DNA of 64,000 nt from Sutcliffiella deserti (lineage in GTDB: Bacteria > Bacillota > Bacilli > Bacillales > Bacillaceae_I), in assembly GCF_020037475.1 (NCBI RefSeq), contig NZ_JAIQDB010000002.1:62001-126000 (forward strand), in the 5' to 3' direction. Positions within the stretch are counted from its first letter, which is position 1. Every line of letters starts with the position of its first letter. Both the position numbers and the translations under genes were made by a program. Below are positions 9,357 through 18,369 of the stretch, one piece after another. The notes below the pieces were generated by a model. The model was not told the origin of the DNA. It was given only the letters and a program-made list of their open reading frames with translations, and did no database searches.

Positions 9357-9485
9357 TGCTTTTCCGGGAAATAACGTCGAACTCATGACAAATCCTGGTT
9401 TTTGGGCATATCCTAGTTGTTAGGTTGTCTTCGGCAAAAGGAATTATACATACAAAATCACGAAATAAGAAAGGGGACAAAGCAC

Positions 9486-9716
9486 ATGGTGGACTTCGGT
9501 GTACAAGCACTAATCAGCATTATTTCCCACCTGCTCTTTATCAGCATCACCTGGTGGGCCCTGCAAGGGATCAACTACGAAAAATGGATGAAACCAAACA
9601 AAGTCACCCAAATACGACTCCTGCTCATCCTCGTCACCATCGCCATCGGATCAGCAGTAAGCAACTTCTTTTTGGACTATTTATTCCTATCCCAGCGCTT
9701 GCCGATGTTGTGGTGA
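9486..9716 (+). CDS. ywzB: DUF1146 family small membrane protein (YwzB-like)
   Basis: A 76-residue protein with two predicted membrane helices separated by a short basic loop (LQGINYEKWMKPNKVTQIRLLL). This is the typical pattern of DUF1146/YwzB, whose function is unknown. The ATG at 9486 is preceded by AAGGGGAC. In B. subtilis, ywzB lies in the same neighbourhood as ywmB-murAA-spoIID, which supports the assignment. It starts a new transcription unit after the nuo terminator. Confidence 0.8.
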   Translation: MVDFGVQALISIISHLLFISITWWALQGINYEKWMKPNKVTQIRLLLILVTIAIGSAVSNFFLDYLFLSQRLPMLW

Positions 9717-9883
9717 TTGGGTTGGGGTTGGAAGTGTGATGTGGTAAGGTGGAACGTTGTTTAAGAATCAGTTCCAATCAAGTTCAAGATGAGGTTTATA
9801 TTTCTATATTCAAGCTGGGCCAAGGCAAATATGTCTTGGTCTTTATTTATGGAAAAATGCGGGTAGCCTGGGCGCGTGTCACC

Positions 9884-9923
9884 TTCGACAAAAAGCGAAA
9901 AACTCCTGCCGGGGTCTGGCCCC
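9884..9923 (+). repeat. 40-bp REP-like element, copy 1
   Basis: Begins TTCGAC and ends with TCCTGCCGGGGTCTGGCCCC. It is exactly 40 bases long, like six other copies in the window, and sits in the ywzB-ywmB spacer. The GGGG/CCCC arms form a short hairpin. A 60-codon open frame at 9749-9931 overlaps it and is not called. Confidence 0.85.
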
Positions 9924-10064
9924 AAAAATAAAAAAATGTGCGACCAATTATTCCCCAAAAATAAAAAAGTGAGATATAGGAAAGCGCTTTTTTGAGGGAG
10001 AAATTTGACGATTATTTCCACGTATGTGAAGCGTGAGGCTGGTTAGAATGGTTAGTAAGGAGAA

Positions 10065-10889
10065 TTGAAGGAAAGGGACGTGGGGGATTTGTTGTACGGG
10101 ATAAAAGTAAGTGGCGAGGGGAAGAAAAAGTACATCCATTGGGGACTTTATGGATTTTTTATCTTATTAATATGTTTTACAGGGCTTATTCTTGGGAATG
10201 AAAGAAGCAGAGCTCAAATAAATGATATCAGTACTGAGATACAAGCAATTGCCGAGGTATTCCACGAGAAAAATATAAATATTAATGAGTGGAAACTTTA
10301 TGCAAGAAATAACGTCTATGAAATTAGGGATTTAGTCACTTTTCAAAAAGAGGTAAATGAGTTAAAACAGAATATGGGCCATTTAAAATGGAGCGTGGAA
10401 GTGGAAGAGGATCAGTGGAGAGCAGTTGGCACTTATTATAATGATCAATACAAACACGAAGAAACTCTTCAGCTCATCACCACCCACATAAATTCAAACC
10501 CAACATCGTATTTATTATATGAAGTCACTGGATATGGTTGGGAAAAAACCTCAGCAGAAAAAATCATTAACCTTTTCCATTCTAATATTTCCATTATTTC
10601 ACTTGAAAAATTAGAAATATTTAGTTGTATGACTGGTGAAGTCAGTGCTAAAATTGAAGATGGTTTGCAAAATACGACAAATATTTTGCTGGACGCATTT
10701 TCAGCACGAGTAATCGAAGAGTTGCATGAAGATAACTTTGTTTCCATTTCAGCATATACTGAATTGTGGAATAATGTTCTTCCAACACACCAAGGAATGA
10801 TGAACTTACAAATTGGATTACGAAAACAAGGATTAGGCGAAAAGACTACCGTAATTGTAGGCACGCCAATTATTACTGTTGAATATTAA
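10065..10889 (+). CDS. ywmB: YwmB-like membrane-anchored protein
   Basis: A protein of up to 274 residues with one N-terminal membrane helix (about residues 25-43) and a soluble domain outside the membrane. Position directly before murA and spoIID, the size and the fold-like features match YwmB of Bacillus, a family named for a TATA-box-binding-protein-like fold and without a known function. The start is uncertain: TTG 10065 follows AAGGAG at only two bases, while TTG 10089/10092 after GGGGGAT is an alternative. Only 33 bases separate its stop from the murA start codon. Base composition is AT-richer than in murA. Confidence 0.7.
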   Translation: MKERDVGDLLYGIKVSGEGKKKYIHWGLYGFFILLICFTGLILGNERSRAQINDISTEIQAIAEVFHEKNININEWKLYARNNVYEIRDLVTFQKEVNELKQNMGHLKWSVEVEEDQWRAVGTYYNDQYKHEETLQLITTHINSNPTSYLLYEVTGYGWEKTSAEKIINLFHSNISIISLEKLEIFSCMTGEVSAKIEDGLQNTTNILLDAFSARVIEELHEDNFVSISAYTELWNNVLPTHQGMMNLQIGLRKQGLGEKTTVIVGTPIITVEY

Positions 10890-10922
10890 TATATAGAACA
10901 TATGACGCGGAGGGGAAAAATT

Positions 10923-12227
10923 TTGGAAAAAATTATCGTCCGCGGCGGACAAAGGTTAAAAGGTACTGTAAGAGTAGAGGGAGCCAAAAACTCAGTACTA
11001 CCTGTTATCGCCGCAACACTATTAGCTAGCAAAGGCAAATGCGAAATCTTAAATGTACCAGTGCTCTCCGACGTTTATACGATTAACGAGGTTTTGCGTT
11101 ATTTGAATGCCGATGTTGATTTTGAAAATAATCGTATAACTGTCGACGCAACAAGAGAGCTAAGCACAGAAGCACCATTCGAATATGTCAGAAAAATGCG
11201 TGCATCTGTACTTGTTATGGGCTCCTTACTTGCACGTAACGGAAAAGCGCAAATTGCTTTACCTGGAGGATGTGCGATCGGCTCAAGACCGATTGATCAG
11301 CATTTAAAAGGATTTGAAGCAATGGGTGCAAAAGTAAAAGTAGGAAATGGATATATCGATGCCGAAGTAGACGGAAGATTAAAAGGCGCGAAAGTATATT
11401 TAGACTTCCCAAGTGTTGGTGCTACGGAGAATATTATGATGGCAGCATCATTAGCGGAAGGTACGACAATTTTAGAGAACGTTGCAAAAGAGCCGGAAAT
11501 CGTCGACTTGGCGAACTTCTTGAACTCCATGGGTGCTAAGGTTCGTGGAGCAGGAACTGGAACGATTAGAATTGAAGGAGTAGAGGAACTGCACGGAACA
11601 ACACATGACATTATTCCGGACCGTATTGAAGCAGGTACTTTCATGGTAGCAGCGGCAATCACTGGCGGAGATGTTATTGTAGAAGGTGCCGTACCAGAGC
11701 ACTCCAGCTCACTTATTGCTAAGATGGAAGAAATGGGCGTAAAATTCGAAGAGGTGGAAAACGGGCTACGTGTTATTGGACCAGAAAAGCTGAAGTCCAT
11801 TGACATCAAAACCATGCCACACCCAGGATTCCCAACAGATATGCAATCCCAAATGATGAGCTTACTTTTAGCAGCGGAAGGCACGAGCATGATTACCGAA
11901 ACAGTATTCGAAAATCGCTTTATGCATGTCGAAGAATTCCGTCGCATGAATGGAGACATCAAGATTGAAGGCCGATCCGTTGTGATCAATGGACCATCAA
12001 GCCTACAAGGTGCAGAAGTAGCCGCGACAGATTTACGTGCAGCAGCAGCATTAACCTTGGCGGGATTAATTGCAGATGGATATACACGCGTGACAGAACT
12101 TAAACACTTAGATCGCGGCTATGTGAACTTCCACAACAAGCTTGCAGCCCTAGGTGCAGACATCGAGCGAGTAACCTCGGTCGAAACAGAAAACCCAGTT
12201 GCCCTAGAAAAAATCAAAGAAGCCTGA
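10923..12227 (+). CDS. murA: UDP-N-acetylglucosamine 1-carboxyvinyltransferase MurA
   Basis: MurA transfers enolpyruvate from PEP to UDP-GlcNAc, the first committed step of peptidoglycan synthesis, in the cytoplasm. The sequence closely resembles B. subtilis Mur[22 protein letters not shown] at the start, [13 protein letters not shown], and the active-site loop [11 protein letters not shown] with catalytic Cys at residue 117, the target of fosfomycin. TTG at 10923 is chosen over the upstream ATG at 10902 because GCGGAGGGG ends eight bases before it and the N-terminus then matches the family. The length is 434 residues, as expected. Confidence 0.95.
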   Translation: MEKIIVRGGQRLKGTVRVEGAKNSVLPVIAATLLASKGKCEILNVPVLSDVYTINEVLRYLNADVDFENNRITVDATRELSTEAPFEYVRKMRASVLVMGSLLARNGKAQIALPGGCAIGSRPIDQHLKGFEAMGAKVKVGNGYIDAEVDGRLKGAKVYLDFPSVGATENIMMAASLAEGTTILENVAKEPEIVDLANFLNSMGAKVRGAGTGTIRIEGVEELHGTTHDIIPDRIEAGTFMVAAAITGGDVIVEGAVPEHSSSLIAKMEEMGVKFEEVENGLRVIGPEKLKSIDIKTMPHPGFPTDMQSQMMSLLLAAEGTSMITETVFENRFMHVEEFRRMNGDIKIEGRSVVINGPSSLQGAEVAATDLRAAAALTLAGLIADGYTRVTELKHLDRGYVNFHNKLAALGADIERVTSVETENPVALEKIKEA

Positions 12228-12246
12228 ACTTTCTAATTATTATATA

Positions 12247-12286
12247 TTCGATACTGAGGGTCAAACTCCTGCCGGGGTCTGGCCCT
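12247..12286 (+). repeat. 40-bp REP-like element, copy 2
   Basis: Starts TTCGAT and ends CTCCTGCCGGGGTCTGGCCC plus one base. It lies 20 bases after the murA stop and is followed by a T-rich run, so it may double as a transcription terminator. Confidence 0.85.
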
Positions 12287-12535
12287 CTTTTTATTTTTTT
12301 TTTGATTTACATATAAATATAATTTTTACTTGGCTTGTTGCTTGCTAATTTTTGTCGTTTTTTCACCTCTCTTATTATGTTGTGTTAGTTTATTTTTATT
12401 CCTGTTTTTTTAAATTAATGCTAATTTTGTTTAATGTAATATTTTCCAAACATGAGTAATAGAACGGTAACATTCATTGTCCAGTTTTTCTTTTCTCTCT
12501 CTAAGAAACCACCTCAAAACTTGCCCATCTTTTTG

Positions 12536-12565
12536 TCATAAATGCTTGTCCTCTCCCATAAGAAT
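12536..12565 (+). promoter_or_regulatory. Putative sigma-E promoter of spoIID
   Basis: TCATAA (12536-12541) and CATAAGAAT (12557-12565) are separated by 15 bases. They resemble the mother-cell sigma-E consensus (ATA-type -35, CATACANT-type -10), about 55 bases before the spoIID start. Known sigma-E control of spoIID supports the call. The rest of the 12287-12535 spacer is AT-rich with nothing recognisable. Confidence 0.6.
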
Positions 12566-12621
12566 GAAGAGTAAAGGTGCTAACAGCTAATCTATTTTTG
12601 TTCATATGGAGGGTCGACGCT

Positions 12622-13647
12622 ATGAGAAACGTAAAACCAATCATCGTACTTACATCTATTCTATTTGTCATGGTAATCATGGTACCAGCATTGTTAGTTA
12701 TTCCATTCACCGATAAGGGGAGTGGTCAACTAGCGGAAGAACTCCAAAACAAACCCGAGGTACAACCGACAGTAGCGGAATCACCGGTTGATGTGGCGGT
12801 ATATCGGGCGCACAAAGAAGTAATCGAGAATATTCCATTAGAAGAATATGTGGTGGGAGTGGTAGCGTCAGAAATGCCTGCCGAGTTTGAGGAAGAGGCA
12901 TTGATGGCCCAGGCACTGGCTGCGCGCACTTTTGTTCTAAAACATCTAATGTTAGAGGAGCCGATAGGAGTTCCAGAAGGTGCAGTTGTGTCGGATACGG
13001 TTAACCATCAGGTCTATAAAGGTCCGGAAGAGTTGAAAGCCCAATGGAATGAGCCAGGGGAATATGAGGCGAAGTTAGCAAAAATTACGGCAGCTGTGAG
13101 AGCAACAGCCGGAAAGATATTAACGTATAATAACGAACCGATTACAGCGAGCTTTTTTTCCACAAGCAATGGCCAAACAGAAAACTCTGAGGAATATTGG
13201 CAAAATGAAATTCCTTATTTAAGAAGTGTAGCAAGCCCTTGGGATATTAATACACCAAAATACTTGGATCAGGTGAGCCTGACTGTCGCAGACTTTCAAA
13301 ACCGACTAGGCGTTAGTCTGGGAGCGGGCACAGAAGTAGGGAAAATCATTTCACGCACAACAGGCAACCGCGTTAGTAAAGTTGAAATAAACGGCAAGCA
13401 GCTTACAGGAAGAGAAGTAAGAGAAATGTTGAAGCTACAATCCAGTGACTTCACATGGGAACGCAAAGGCGACAACATTGTGATTACCACAAAAGGCTAT
13501 GGTCACGGTGTCGGAATGAGCCAATACGGGGCCAACGGAATGGCGCTCCAAGGCAAAAAACATCCCGATATCATTGCCCATTATTATAAAGATGTTCAAA
13601 TCGGCAACGCAGAACAATACCTGACTAAATTGACAGCAAAGCCGTAG
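12622..13647 (+). CDS. spoIID: Stage II sporulation protein D (peptidoglycan lytic transglycosylase)
   Basis: SpoIID is the mother-cell enzyme that, with SpoIIM and SpoIIP, thins septal peptidoglycan during engulfment. The 341-residue protein has an N-terminal membrane anchor (about residues 5-27) and the SpoIID/LytB domain. Family stretches visible are [51 protein letters not shown] and the C-terminal [16 protein letters not shown]. The ATG at 12622 with GGAGGG at 12608-12613 is preferred over an upstream in-frame GTG at 12577. Confidence 0.95.
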   Translation: MRNVKPIIVLTSILFVMVIMVPALLVIPFTDKGSGQLAEELQNKPEVQPTVAESPVDVAVYRAHKEVIENIPLEEYVVGVVASEMPAEFEEEALMAQALAARTFVLKHLMLEEPIGVPEGAVVSDTVNHQVYKGPEELKAQWNEPGEYEAKLAKITAAVRATAGKILTYNNEPITASFFSTSNGQTENSEEYWQNEIPYLRSVASPWDINTPKYLDQVSLTVADFQNRLGVSLGAGTEVGKIISRTTGNRVSKVEINGKQLTGREVREMLKLQSSDFTWERKGDNIVITTKGYGHGVGMSQYGANGMALQGKKHPDIIAHYYKDVQIGNAEQYLTKLTAKP

Positions 13648-13710
13648 TACAAAAGCCGATGCGAAATTTGCTAAAACAAAAGAAAGCCGATAAATAAAAG
13701 GTACCAAACA

Positions 13711-13756
13711 AAAACCCCTCGACCCGCTGCCTCCTAGGCTGTGGATTGAGGGGTTT
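13711..13756 (-). terminator. Terminator for the VanZ-like gene, possibly bidirectional
   Basis: AACCCCTC at about 13713-13720 pairs with GAGGGGTT at 13748-13755. Read on the minus strand the hairpin is followed by TTTTTG, which fits termination of the minus-strand gene at 13820-14269. It also lies 63 bases after the spoIID stop. Confidence 0.65.
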
Positions 13757-13794
13757 CGACGTCGAAGGAGAAATTCCTGCCGGGGTCTGGCCCC
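13755..13794 (+). repeat. 40-bp REP-like element, copy 3
   Basis: TTCGAC at the left end and TTCCTGCCGGGGTCTGGCCC plus C at the right end, exactly 40 bases. It is located between the convergent spoIID and VanZ-like genes and abuts the terminator hairpin. Confidence 0.88.
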
Positions 13795-13819
13795 AAAAGT
13801 AAATTTTTCCAAGTTCCTT

Positions 13820-14269
13820 TTAGGCTTTGGCGCCATCAAGGAATTTCTTTTCCATGCGTCGGAGCATGTCACCGATTTTTTGGAATCGGTTCTTCCCGAA
13901 ATAGGCTTGGTGGATGATATAGTAGGCGACGAGCACGCCAATGGTGTTTTTGACAAAATCGATGACGGTAGCAGAACGCTCTGGAACGAACGATTGGTGG
14001 ATTTCATCTACAAGTCCATAGGATATAGCCAGGACCGCACATAATATATTCATTTTCATCGTTAATTTCCCATCAACTAAGAAAAACAGAACAAACAGGA
14101 CGTACAGAATACCGAACGCGATCAAGTGTAACGACTCTTTAAAGGCGCCATCCCAAGAAAATCCTGTGTCAATAACTGCATCTGCCGGATTACTCGACAA
14201 AAACCAGATCAACGCCATATAAAAAAACGGCGCAATTTTAAAACGACCCCTCATAACTTTCAAAACCAT
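13820..14269 (-). CDS. VanZ family membrane protein
   Basis: A 149-residue protein with four predicted membrane helices. The segment AISYGLVDEIHQSFVPERSA, followed by VIDFVKNTIGVL, is the recognisable VanZ-like signature (E-x-x-Q-x-F-x-P-x-R with a following Asp). VanZ-like proteins are widespread in Firmicutes. The namesake raises teicoplanin resistance, but most chromosomal members have no proven role. It is transcribed against spoIID and away from spoIIQ. An inner ATG five codons downstream is an alternative start. Confidence 0.85.
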   Translation of the reverse strand: MVLKVMRGRFKIAPFFYMALIWFLSSNPADAVIDTGFSWDGAFKESLHLIAFGILYVLFVLFFLVDGKLTMKMNILCAVLAISYGLVDEIHQSFVPERSATVIDFVKNTIGVLVAYYIIHQAYFGKNRFQKIGDMLRRMEKKFLDGAKA

Positions 14270-14346
14270 CTTTATAATCTCCTTTAATCATGACTAATAG
14301 ATCTATTTATACTATGTAGCCTCTATCATACCAAAACTATTAAGTA

Positions 14347-14386
14347 TTCGACACCCAGACCCCGGCTCCTGCCGGGGTCTGGCCCC
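14347..14386 (+). repeat. 40-bp REP-like element, copy 4
   Basis: TTCGAC to CTCCTGCCGGGGTCTGGCCC plus C, exactly 40 bases, in the divergent spacer between the VanZ-like gene and spoIIQ. In this copy the variable middle also contains CAGACCCCGG, so two nested GGGGTCTGG-type arms face each other. Confidence 0.88.
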
Positions 14387-14514
14387 GAATTTAAATTATT
14401 TAATTTTTTAGATTATAACCCAAAAATCCAACCTCGAAATTTATTTTCCCGTCTCATGCATAATATCGGGATCTTTGAAGAAAAATAACGTTTTAAAAAT
14501 TTTTTTCATTGTGT

Positions 14515-14544
14515 GTATATTATTCTCGCTTTCTGTTCAGAATG
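14515..14544 (+). promoter_or_regulatory. Putative sigma-F promoter of spoIIQ
   Basis: GTATA (14515-14519), 15-base spacer, GTTCAGAATG (14535-14544). This resembles the forespore sigma-F pattern (GTATA, then G-rich NNANAAT). SpoIIQ is a classic sigma-F gene, so the match has biological support. Confidence 0.5.
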
Positions 14545-14564
14545 ATTGTTGAGGTGATGATACA

Positions 14565-15410
14565 ATGAGAGAGGAAGAAAAGAAACGGACTTCTCAAAAT
14601 TCAAATTGGCAGCGTTTAATGAAAAAGCGTTGGGTATTCCCAGCAATCTACCTAGCGAGCGCAGCACTTATTTTGACAGCGGTTTTAATGTTCCAAGCAG
14701 GTAATCAAGAAGCAGACCCAGTGGATGAAAACGAAGGGCAAGGACCAACTACTTCTTACAATGATAATGGAGAAGCAGTAGAGGTTAACCGTCCGGTAGA
14801 AAACTTTGTAATGCCGGTAACGGATGCGAACTCCGTCGTAATCGAAAAGCAGTTCTGGGATGCGGATGCATCGCAAGAAGAGCAAGAGGCATCATTCGTC
14901 TACTATAATGGAATGTACCATCCTAATACAGGGATCGACATTACTATGAAGAACGGCGAAACATTTGATGTTGTAGCCTCCTTAAGTGGAACAGTAACGC
15001 GTGTCGAAGAAGACAGACTCCTTGGACATGTTGTAGAAATCGAACATGTAAATGGTGTGAAAACTTACTACCAAGCACTGTCTGATGTAACGGTGAAACC
15101 TAGTGATTTCGTTGAACAAGGCCAAAAGATCGCTAAAGCTGGTACAAGCTTAATGAACAAAGATTCTGTACATGTTCATTTTGAAATCCGCAAAGATTCT
15201 GTAGCAGTCAATCCAACTGAATTCTTCAATAAACCGGTAACAGCTCTTTTAGAAGAAGAAGGACAAGCTTCTGAAGAAAGCAGCGAACCAGCTGGTGAAC
15301 AAGAAGAAAATCCAGCTCCAGCAGAAGGCGAAGAAGAGCCTGAAGATGGAGAGGACGAAGATGGCGACGAAGGTTCCGAAGAAGAAGAAAACGTTAGCTA
15401 TCTCACTTAA
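14565..15410 (+). CDS. spoIIQ: Stage II sporulation protein Q (degenerate LytM/M23 domain)
   Basis: SpoIIQ is the forespore membrane protein that binds mother-cell SpoIIIAH across the septum. The 281-residue protein has a basic N-terminus, one membrane helix (about residues 26-45) and an M23/LytM domain at about 110-220. The HVHFEIRKD motif is kept, but the first metal ligand position (His in active H-x-G-x-D enzymes) is Asn in NTGID, so it is probably not an active endopeptidase, as in B. subtilis SpoIIQ, where it is also replaced. The C-terminal 60 residues are Glu/Asp-rich low-complexity. GAGGTGAT precedes the ATG. Confidence 0.93.
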   Translation: MREEEKKRTSQNSNWQRLMKKRWVFPAIYLASAALILTAVLMFQAGNQEADPVDENEGQGPTTSYNDNGEAVEVNRPVENFVMPVTDANSVVIEKQFWDADASQEEQEASFVYYNGMYHPNTGIDITMKNGETFDVVASLSGTVTRVEEDRLLGHVVEIEHVNGVKTYYQALSDVTVKPSDFVEQGQKIAKAGTSLMNKDSVHVHFEIRKDSVAVNPTEFFNKPVTALLEEEGQASEESSEPAGEQEENPAPAEGEEEPEDGEDEDGDEGSEEEENVSYLT

Positions 15411-15468
15411 TAGCAACGCTAGTCAAAAACAAAGTGTGAAGAATGCAGAGCGATAAGCTCTCATAAAG

Positions 15469-15521
15469 AAAAGAGCAACCTTTGAGGGAAAAATACATCC
15501 CTTGAGCGGTTGCTCTTTTTC
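15469..15521 (+). terminator. Rho-independent terminator of spoIIQ
   Basis: AAGAGCAACC (15471-15480) pairs with GGTTGCTCTT (15508-15517), with an inner AGGGAA/TCCCTT pairing and a T-run after the stem. Confidence 0.9.
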
Positions 15522-15684
15522 CATTTACTTTCACCTTTTTTATATAGGCAAAAAAGACACACAAAAAATCATCTAGACCATGCATAAATAACTACCCACC
15601 TGGGTATACTATTACTACCGATACAGTGCATCACAACAGCGCAACAAATAGGTGAATGTCAAGGCCGCAGGACGAGGTACCGTC

Positions 15685-15949
15685 CAGCGGTTTTTCTTAT
15701 GCCCTTATCATGGGGGGAGGACGGGAAGTGCGAAAAATAAATTTGGGGCCAGACCCCAGCAGGAACTTCCTCACCAACGTAGAATCTAATAATGTTGCAA
15801 TGGATTTCCATCTCCCACCGCCACCGTTCAGCGGTTTTTTTTGTGCCCGTTTCATGGGGGGAGGACGGAAAGTATGAAAAAAAACAAAAATCGGGGCCAG
15901 ACCCCAGCAGGAACTTCTCCACCTACGTCGAATCTAATAATGTTGCAAT
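15685..15949 (+). repeat. Tandem pair of about 145-bp units, each carrying a REP-like element, upstream of the RAYT gene
   Basis: Unit A (15685-15801) and unit B (15829-15949) share CAGCGGTTTTT, GCCC(T/G)T, TCATGGGGGGAGGACGG, the REP-like element, and GAATCTAATAATGTTGCAAT at the right end. The period is 144-148 bases. REP copies 5 (15745-15784) and 6 (15893-15932) are 40 bases each and inverted relative to copies 1-4: they begin GGGGCCAGACCCCAGCAGGA and end in TAGAA or TCGAA. Open frames crossing the units on both strands are products of the repeat and not called. Confidence 0.88.
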
Positions 15950-16034
15950 CTATTCCCGCCGTCCCATCGCCGTCCCACCTTCGCTCGCCGCACAGCAACC
16001 ACCCAAACCTACCAAAGAAAGGGGCAATCCACCC

Positions 16035-16628
16035 ATGCCGAGAAAGCAACGCATCTGGTTTCCTGGCGCGAAGTACCATGTCACGACAAGGGGAGTCCGC
16101 CAGTCAAATATTTTTCACGATTCTGAGGACTACAAGATGTACCTCTACACCCTCCTCGAGGCCAAAAAGAAATATCCGTTCCATCTACATGCATACTGCC
16201 TCATGTCCAACCACACGCACCTCCAGATCGAAACCACCCAAACAAACATCAGCCGTATCATGCACCATATCAATACCGTTTACGCCATTTACATGAACCG
16301 AAAATACAACTATACTGGCCACCTTTTCCAAGGGCGGTATGGCGAGAAGCCAATCAAAGACCCAATCTACGAGATCGAAGTCAGCAAATACATCCATCTT
16401 AACCCTGTCGCCGCCAACCTCGTCACCAAGCCCGAAGACTATCCCTGGAGCAGCTACCAGAGCTACCTTTACAATAGAAAAAATGATCCGCTCGTTACCA
16501 CAAGTCACATCCTGCAATACTTTACAAAGCCCTCATCAGGCTCGTACGCCCACTACATTCAAACCCCCAACACGAGAATTTATTTTTCCCCTGAAAGAAA
16601 AGTTAAATTTCTTATTTTGAAAAAATAG
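16035..16628 (+). CDS. REP-associated tyrosine transposase (RAYT, Y1_Tnp family)
   Basis: A 197-residue single-domain Y1-type (HUH superfamily) nuclease related to IS200/IS605 transposases. RAYTs act on REP palindromes and are usually single-copy chromosomal genes. Family pattern seen: PRKQRIWFPGAKYHVTTRG at the start, the metal-binding pair in LMSNHTHLQIE (His60 and His62) and candidate catalytic tyrosines in the helix NTVYAIYMNRKYNYTGHLFQ, then GRYGEKPI and KYIHLNPVAA. The residue between the two histidines is Thr rather than the usual hydrophobic. ATG 16035 follows AAAGGGG. Two REP elements lie directly upstream, as expected for a RAYT and its substrate. Confidence 0.9.
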   Translation: MPRKQRIWFPGAKYHVTTRGVRQSNIFHDSEDYKMYLYTLLEAKKKYPFHLHAYCLMSNHTHLQIETTQTNISRIMHHINTVYAIYMNRKYNYTGHLFQGRYGEKPIKDPIYEIEVSKYIHLNPVAANLVTKPEDYPWSSYQSYLYNRKNDPLVTTSHILQYFTKPSSGSYAHYIQTPNTRIYFSPERKVKFLILKK

Positions 16629-16690
16629 TGAAAATTGAGTATAATAGTGAATAATTCGAAATACGAAATATAATAGGGGGATATAACATA

Positions 16691-18304
16691 ATGAGAAACA
16701 CTGATCACTTGAACAATCCATACCCATCCAACCGAAACACTGTATTTGCGAAAAATGGGATGGTGGCAACTTCTCAGCCACTTGCTGCCCAGGCTGGATT
16801 AGATATTCTGAAAAAAGGCGGAAATGCAATCGATGCAGCAATCGCCACAGCTGCTTGTCTGACAGTTGTTGAACCAACGTCCAATGGGATTGGCGGGGAC
16901 GCGTTCGCACTTGTATGGACCAAGGGAGAGCTTCACGGGCTAAACGCCAGCGGACCTGCTCCACAATCGATCTCAATTGACGCTGTAAAGGCCCGTGGAC
17001 ACGAAACGATGCCGAAAATGGGACTAATTCCTGTAACCGTACCTGGCGCACCATCAGCATGGGCAGAGCTTTCCAAGCGATTTGGTAGACTGCCATTATC
17101 TGAGGTTCTTCAGCCTGCCATCGACTACGCGGAAAATGGCTATCCAGTCTCGCCAACACTCGGGAAGTACTGGAAGGGCGCATACAATGCCTACAAAAAA
17201 TTCTGCACAACCGAAGAATTTACTCATTGGTTTGAAACTTTCGCACCAGAAGGACGCGCTCCTGAAATCGGGGAAATCTGGTCATCCAAAGGTCACGCGG
17301 AGACACTGAGAGATATCGCGGAAACAAACGGAGAGTCCTTTTACAGAGGCGCTCTAGCAAAAAAAATCGCCGAGTTCTCCAAGCAGCACAACGGTTTCCT
17401 GACAGGGGAGGACCTTGCAGCCTACAAACCAGAATGGGTTGACCCGATTAAAGTCAACTACCGTGGCTATGATGTGTGGGAAATTCCGCCAAACGGTCAA
17501 GGAATCGTGGCACTTATGGCATTGAATATGCTAAAAGAAGACACATTCACGGAAAGAGACTCACTCGACACCTACCATAAACAAATCGAAGCAATGAAAC
17601 TAGCATTCGCCGATGCGAAAAAATATGTTTCCGATCCACAAACAATGACTCGTACGTCTGAAAACTTACTTTCCGATACTTTTGCAAAAGAAAGAAGAGA
17701 ACTCATCGGCGAAACAGCCCTTACACCAGAACCAGGAACGCCTCCAAAGGGTGGAACGGTTTATCTTGCAACGGCGGACGGAGAAGGCAATATGGTAAGC
17801 TTTATCCAAAGTAACTACATGGGCTTTGGCTCCGGTGTGGTTGTACCTGGAACAGGAATCGGCCTGCAAAACCGGGGGCATGACTTCTCGCTTGATCCTG
17901 AACATGAAAATGCACTGGCACCAGGGAAGAAAACGTACCACACCATCATCCCGGGCTTTTTGACAAAAGACAATGAAGCAGTCGGACCGTTCGGCGTAAT
18001 GGGCGGCTACATGCAGCCTCAAGGACATATGCAGGTTGTCATGAACACAGTCGACTTCCACCTGAACCCACAAGCGGCACTTGATGCCCCAAGGTGGCAA
18101 TGGATGGAGGATAAGAAAGTCGAAGTTGAGCACCACTTCCCACTTCACCTTGCGCAAGCTTTATCCCGAAAAGGGCACCAGATTCAAGTTACGCTTGATG
18201 GCGGAAGTTTCGGCCGCGGACAAATCATCTGGCGCGACCCGAAAACCGGTGTACTAAGAGGTGGAACCGAATCAAGAACAGACGGAAGCATCGCAGCTTA
18301 CTAA
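16691..18304 (+). CDS. ywrD: Gamma-glutamyltransferase, YwrD type
   Basis: A 537-residue Ntn-hydrolase that autoprocesses into large and small subunits and cleaves or transfers gamma-glutamyl groups. The catalytic Thr is Thr356 in KGGTVYLATAD, which becomes the N-terminus of the small subunit. Other family stretches are GMVATSQPLAAQAGL, GGNAIDAAIATAACLTVVEP and GIGGDAFALVW in the large subunit, and GVMGGYMQPQGHMQV in the small one. No signal peptide is visible, so it looks cytoplasmic, unlike secreted Ggt. Closest match by family is B. subtilis YwrD, which also lies near ywrA/ywrB. GGGGGAT precedes the ATG. Confidence 0.88.
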   Translation: MRNTDHLNNPYPSNRNTVFAKNGMVATSQPLAAQAGLDILKKGGNAIDAAIATAACLTVVEPTSNGIGGDAFALVWTKGELHGLNASGPAPQSISIDAVKARGHETMPKMGLIPVTVPGAPSAWAELSKRFGRLPLSEVLQPAIDYAENGYPVSPTLGKYWKGAYNAYKKFCTTEEFTHWFETFAPEGRAPEIGEIWSSKGHAETLRDIAETNGESFYRGALAKKIAEFSKQHNGFLTGEDLAAYKPEWVDPIKVNYRGYDVWEIPPNGQGIVALMALNMLKEDTFTERDSLDTYHKQIEAMKLAFADAKKYVSDPQTMTRTSENLLSDTFAKERRELIGETALTPEPGTPPKGGTVYLATADGEGNMVSFIQSNYMGFGSGVVVPGTGIGLQNRGHDFSLDPEHENALAPGKKTYHTIIPGFLTKDNEAVGPFGVMGGYMQPQGHMQVVMNTVDFHLNPQAALDAPRWQWMEDKKVEVEHHFPLHLAQALSRKGHQIQVTLDGGSFGRGQIIWRDPKTGVLRGGTESRTDGSIAAY

Positions 18305-18369
18305 AAGCATAACGGTAACGTGGCCTGTCCTACCATATGGGGGGCAGGCTTTAAAAAGGAGGCAACACC

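Noticed and set aside
9749..9931. 60-codon ORF between ywzB and ywmB
   Set aside because: Its end lies in a REP-like element and it has no convincing start signal or family.
9884..14386. TTCGACA in REP copies as Spo0A boxes
   Set aside because: The heptamer occurs there because it is the fixed end of the repeat in some copies; it varies (TTCGAT, TTCTAC) and is not placed consistently at promoters.
15656..15922. Open frames of 73-87 codons over the tandem REP units
   Set aside because: They arise on both strands from repeated sequence and contain the translated REP core; no start site support.
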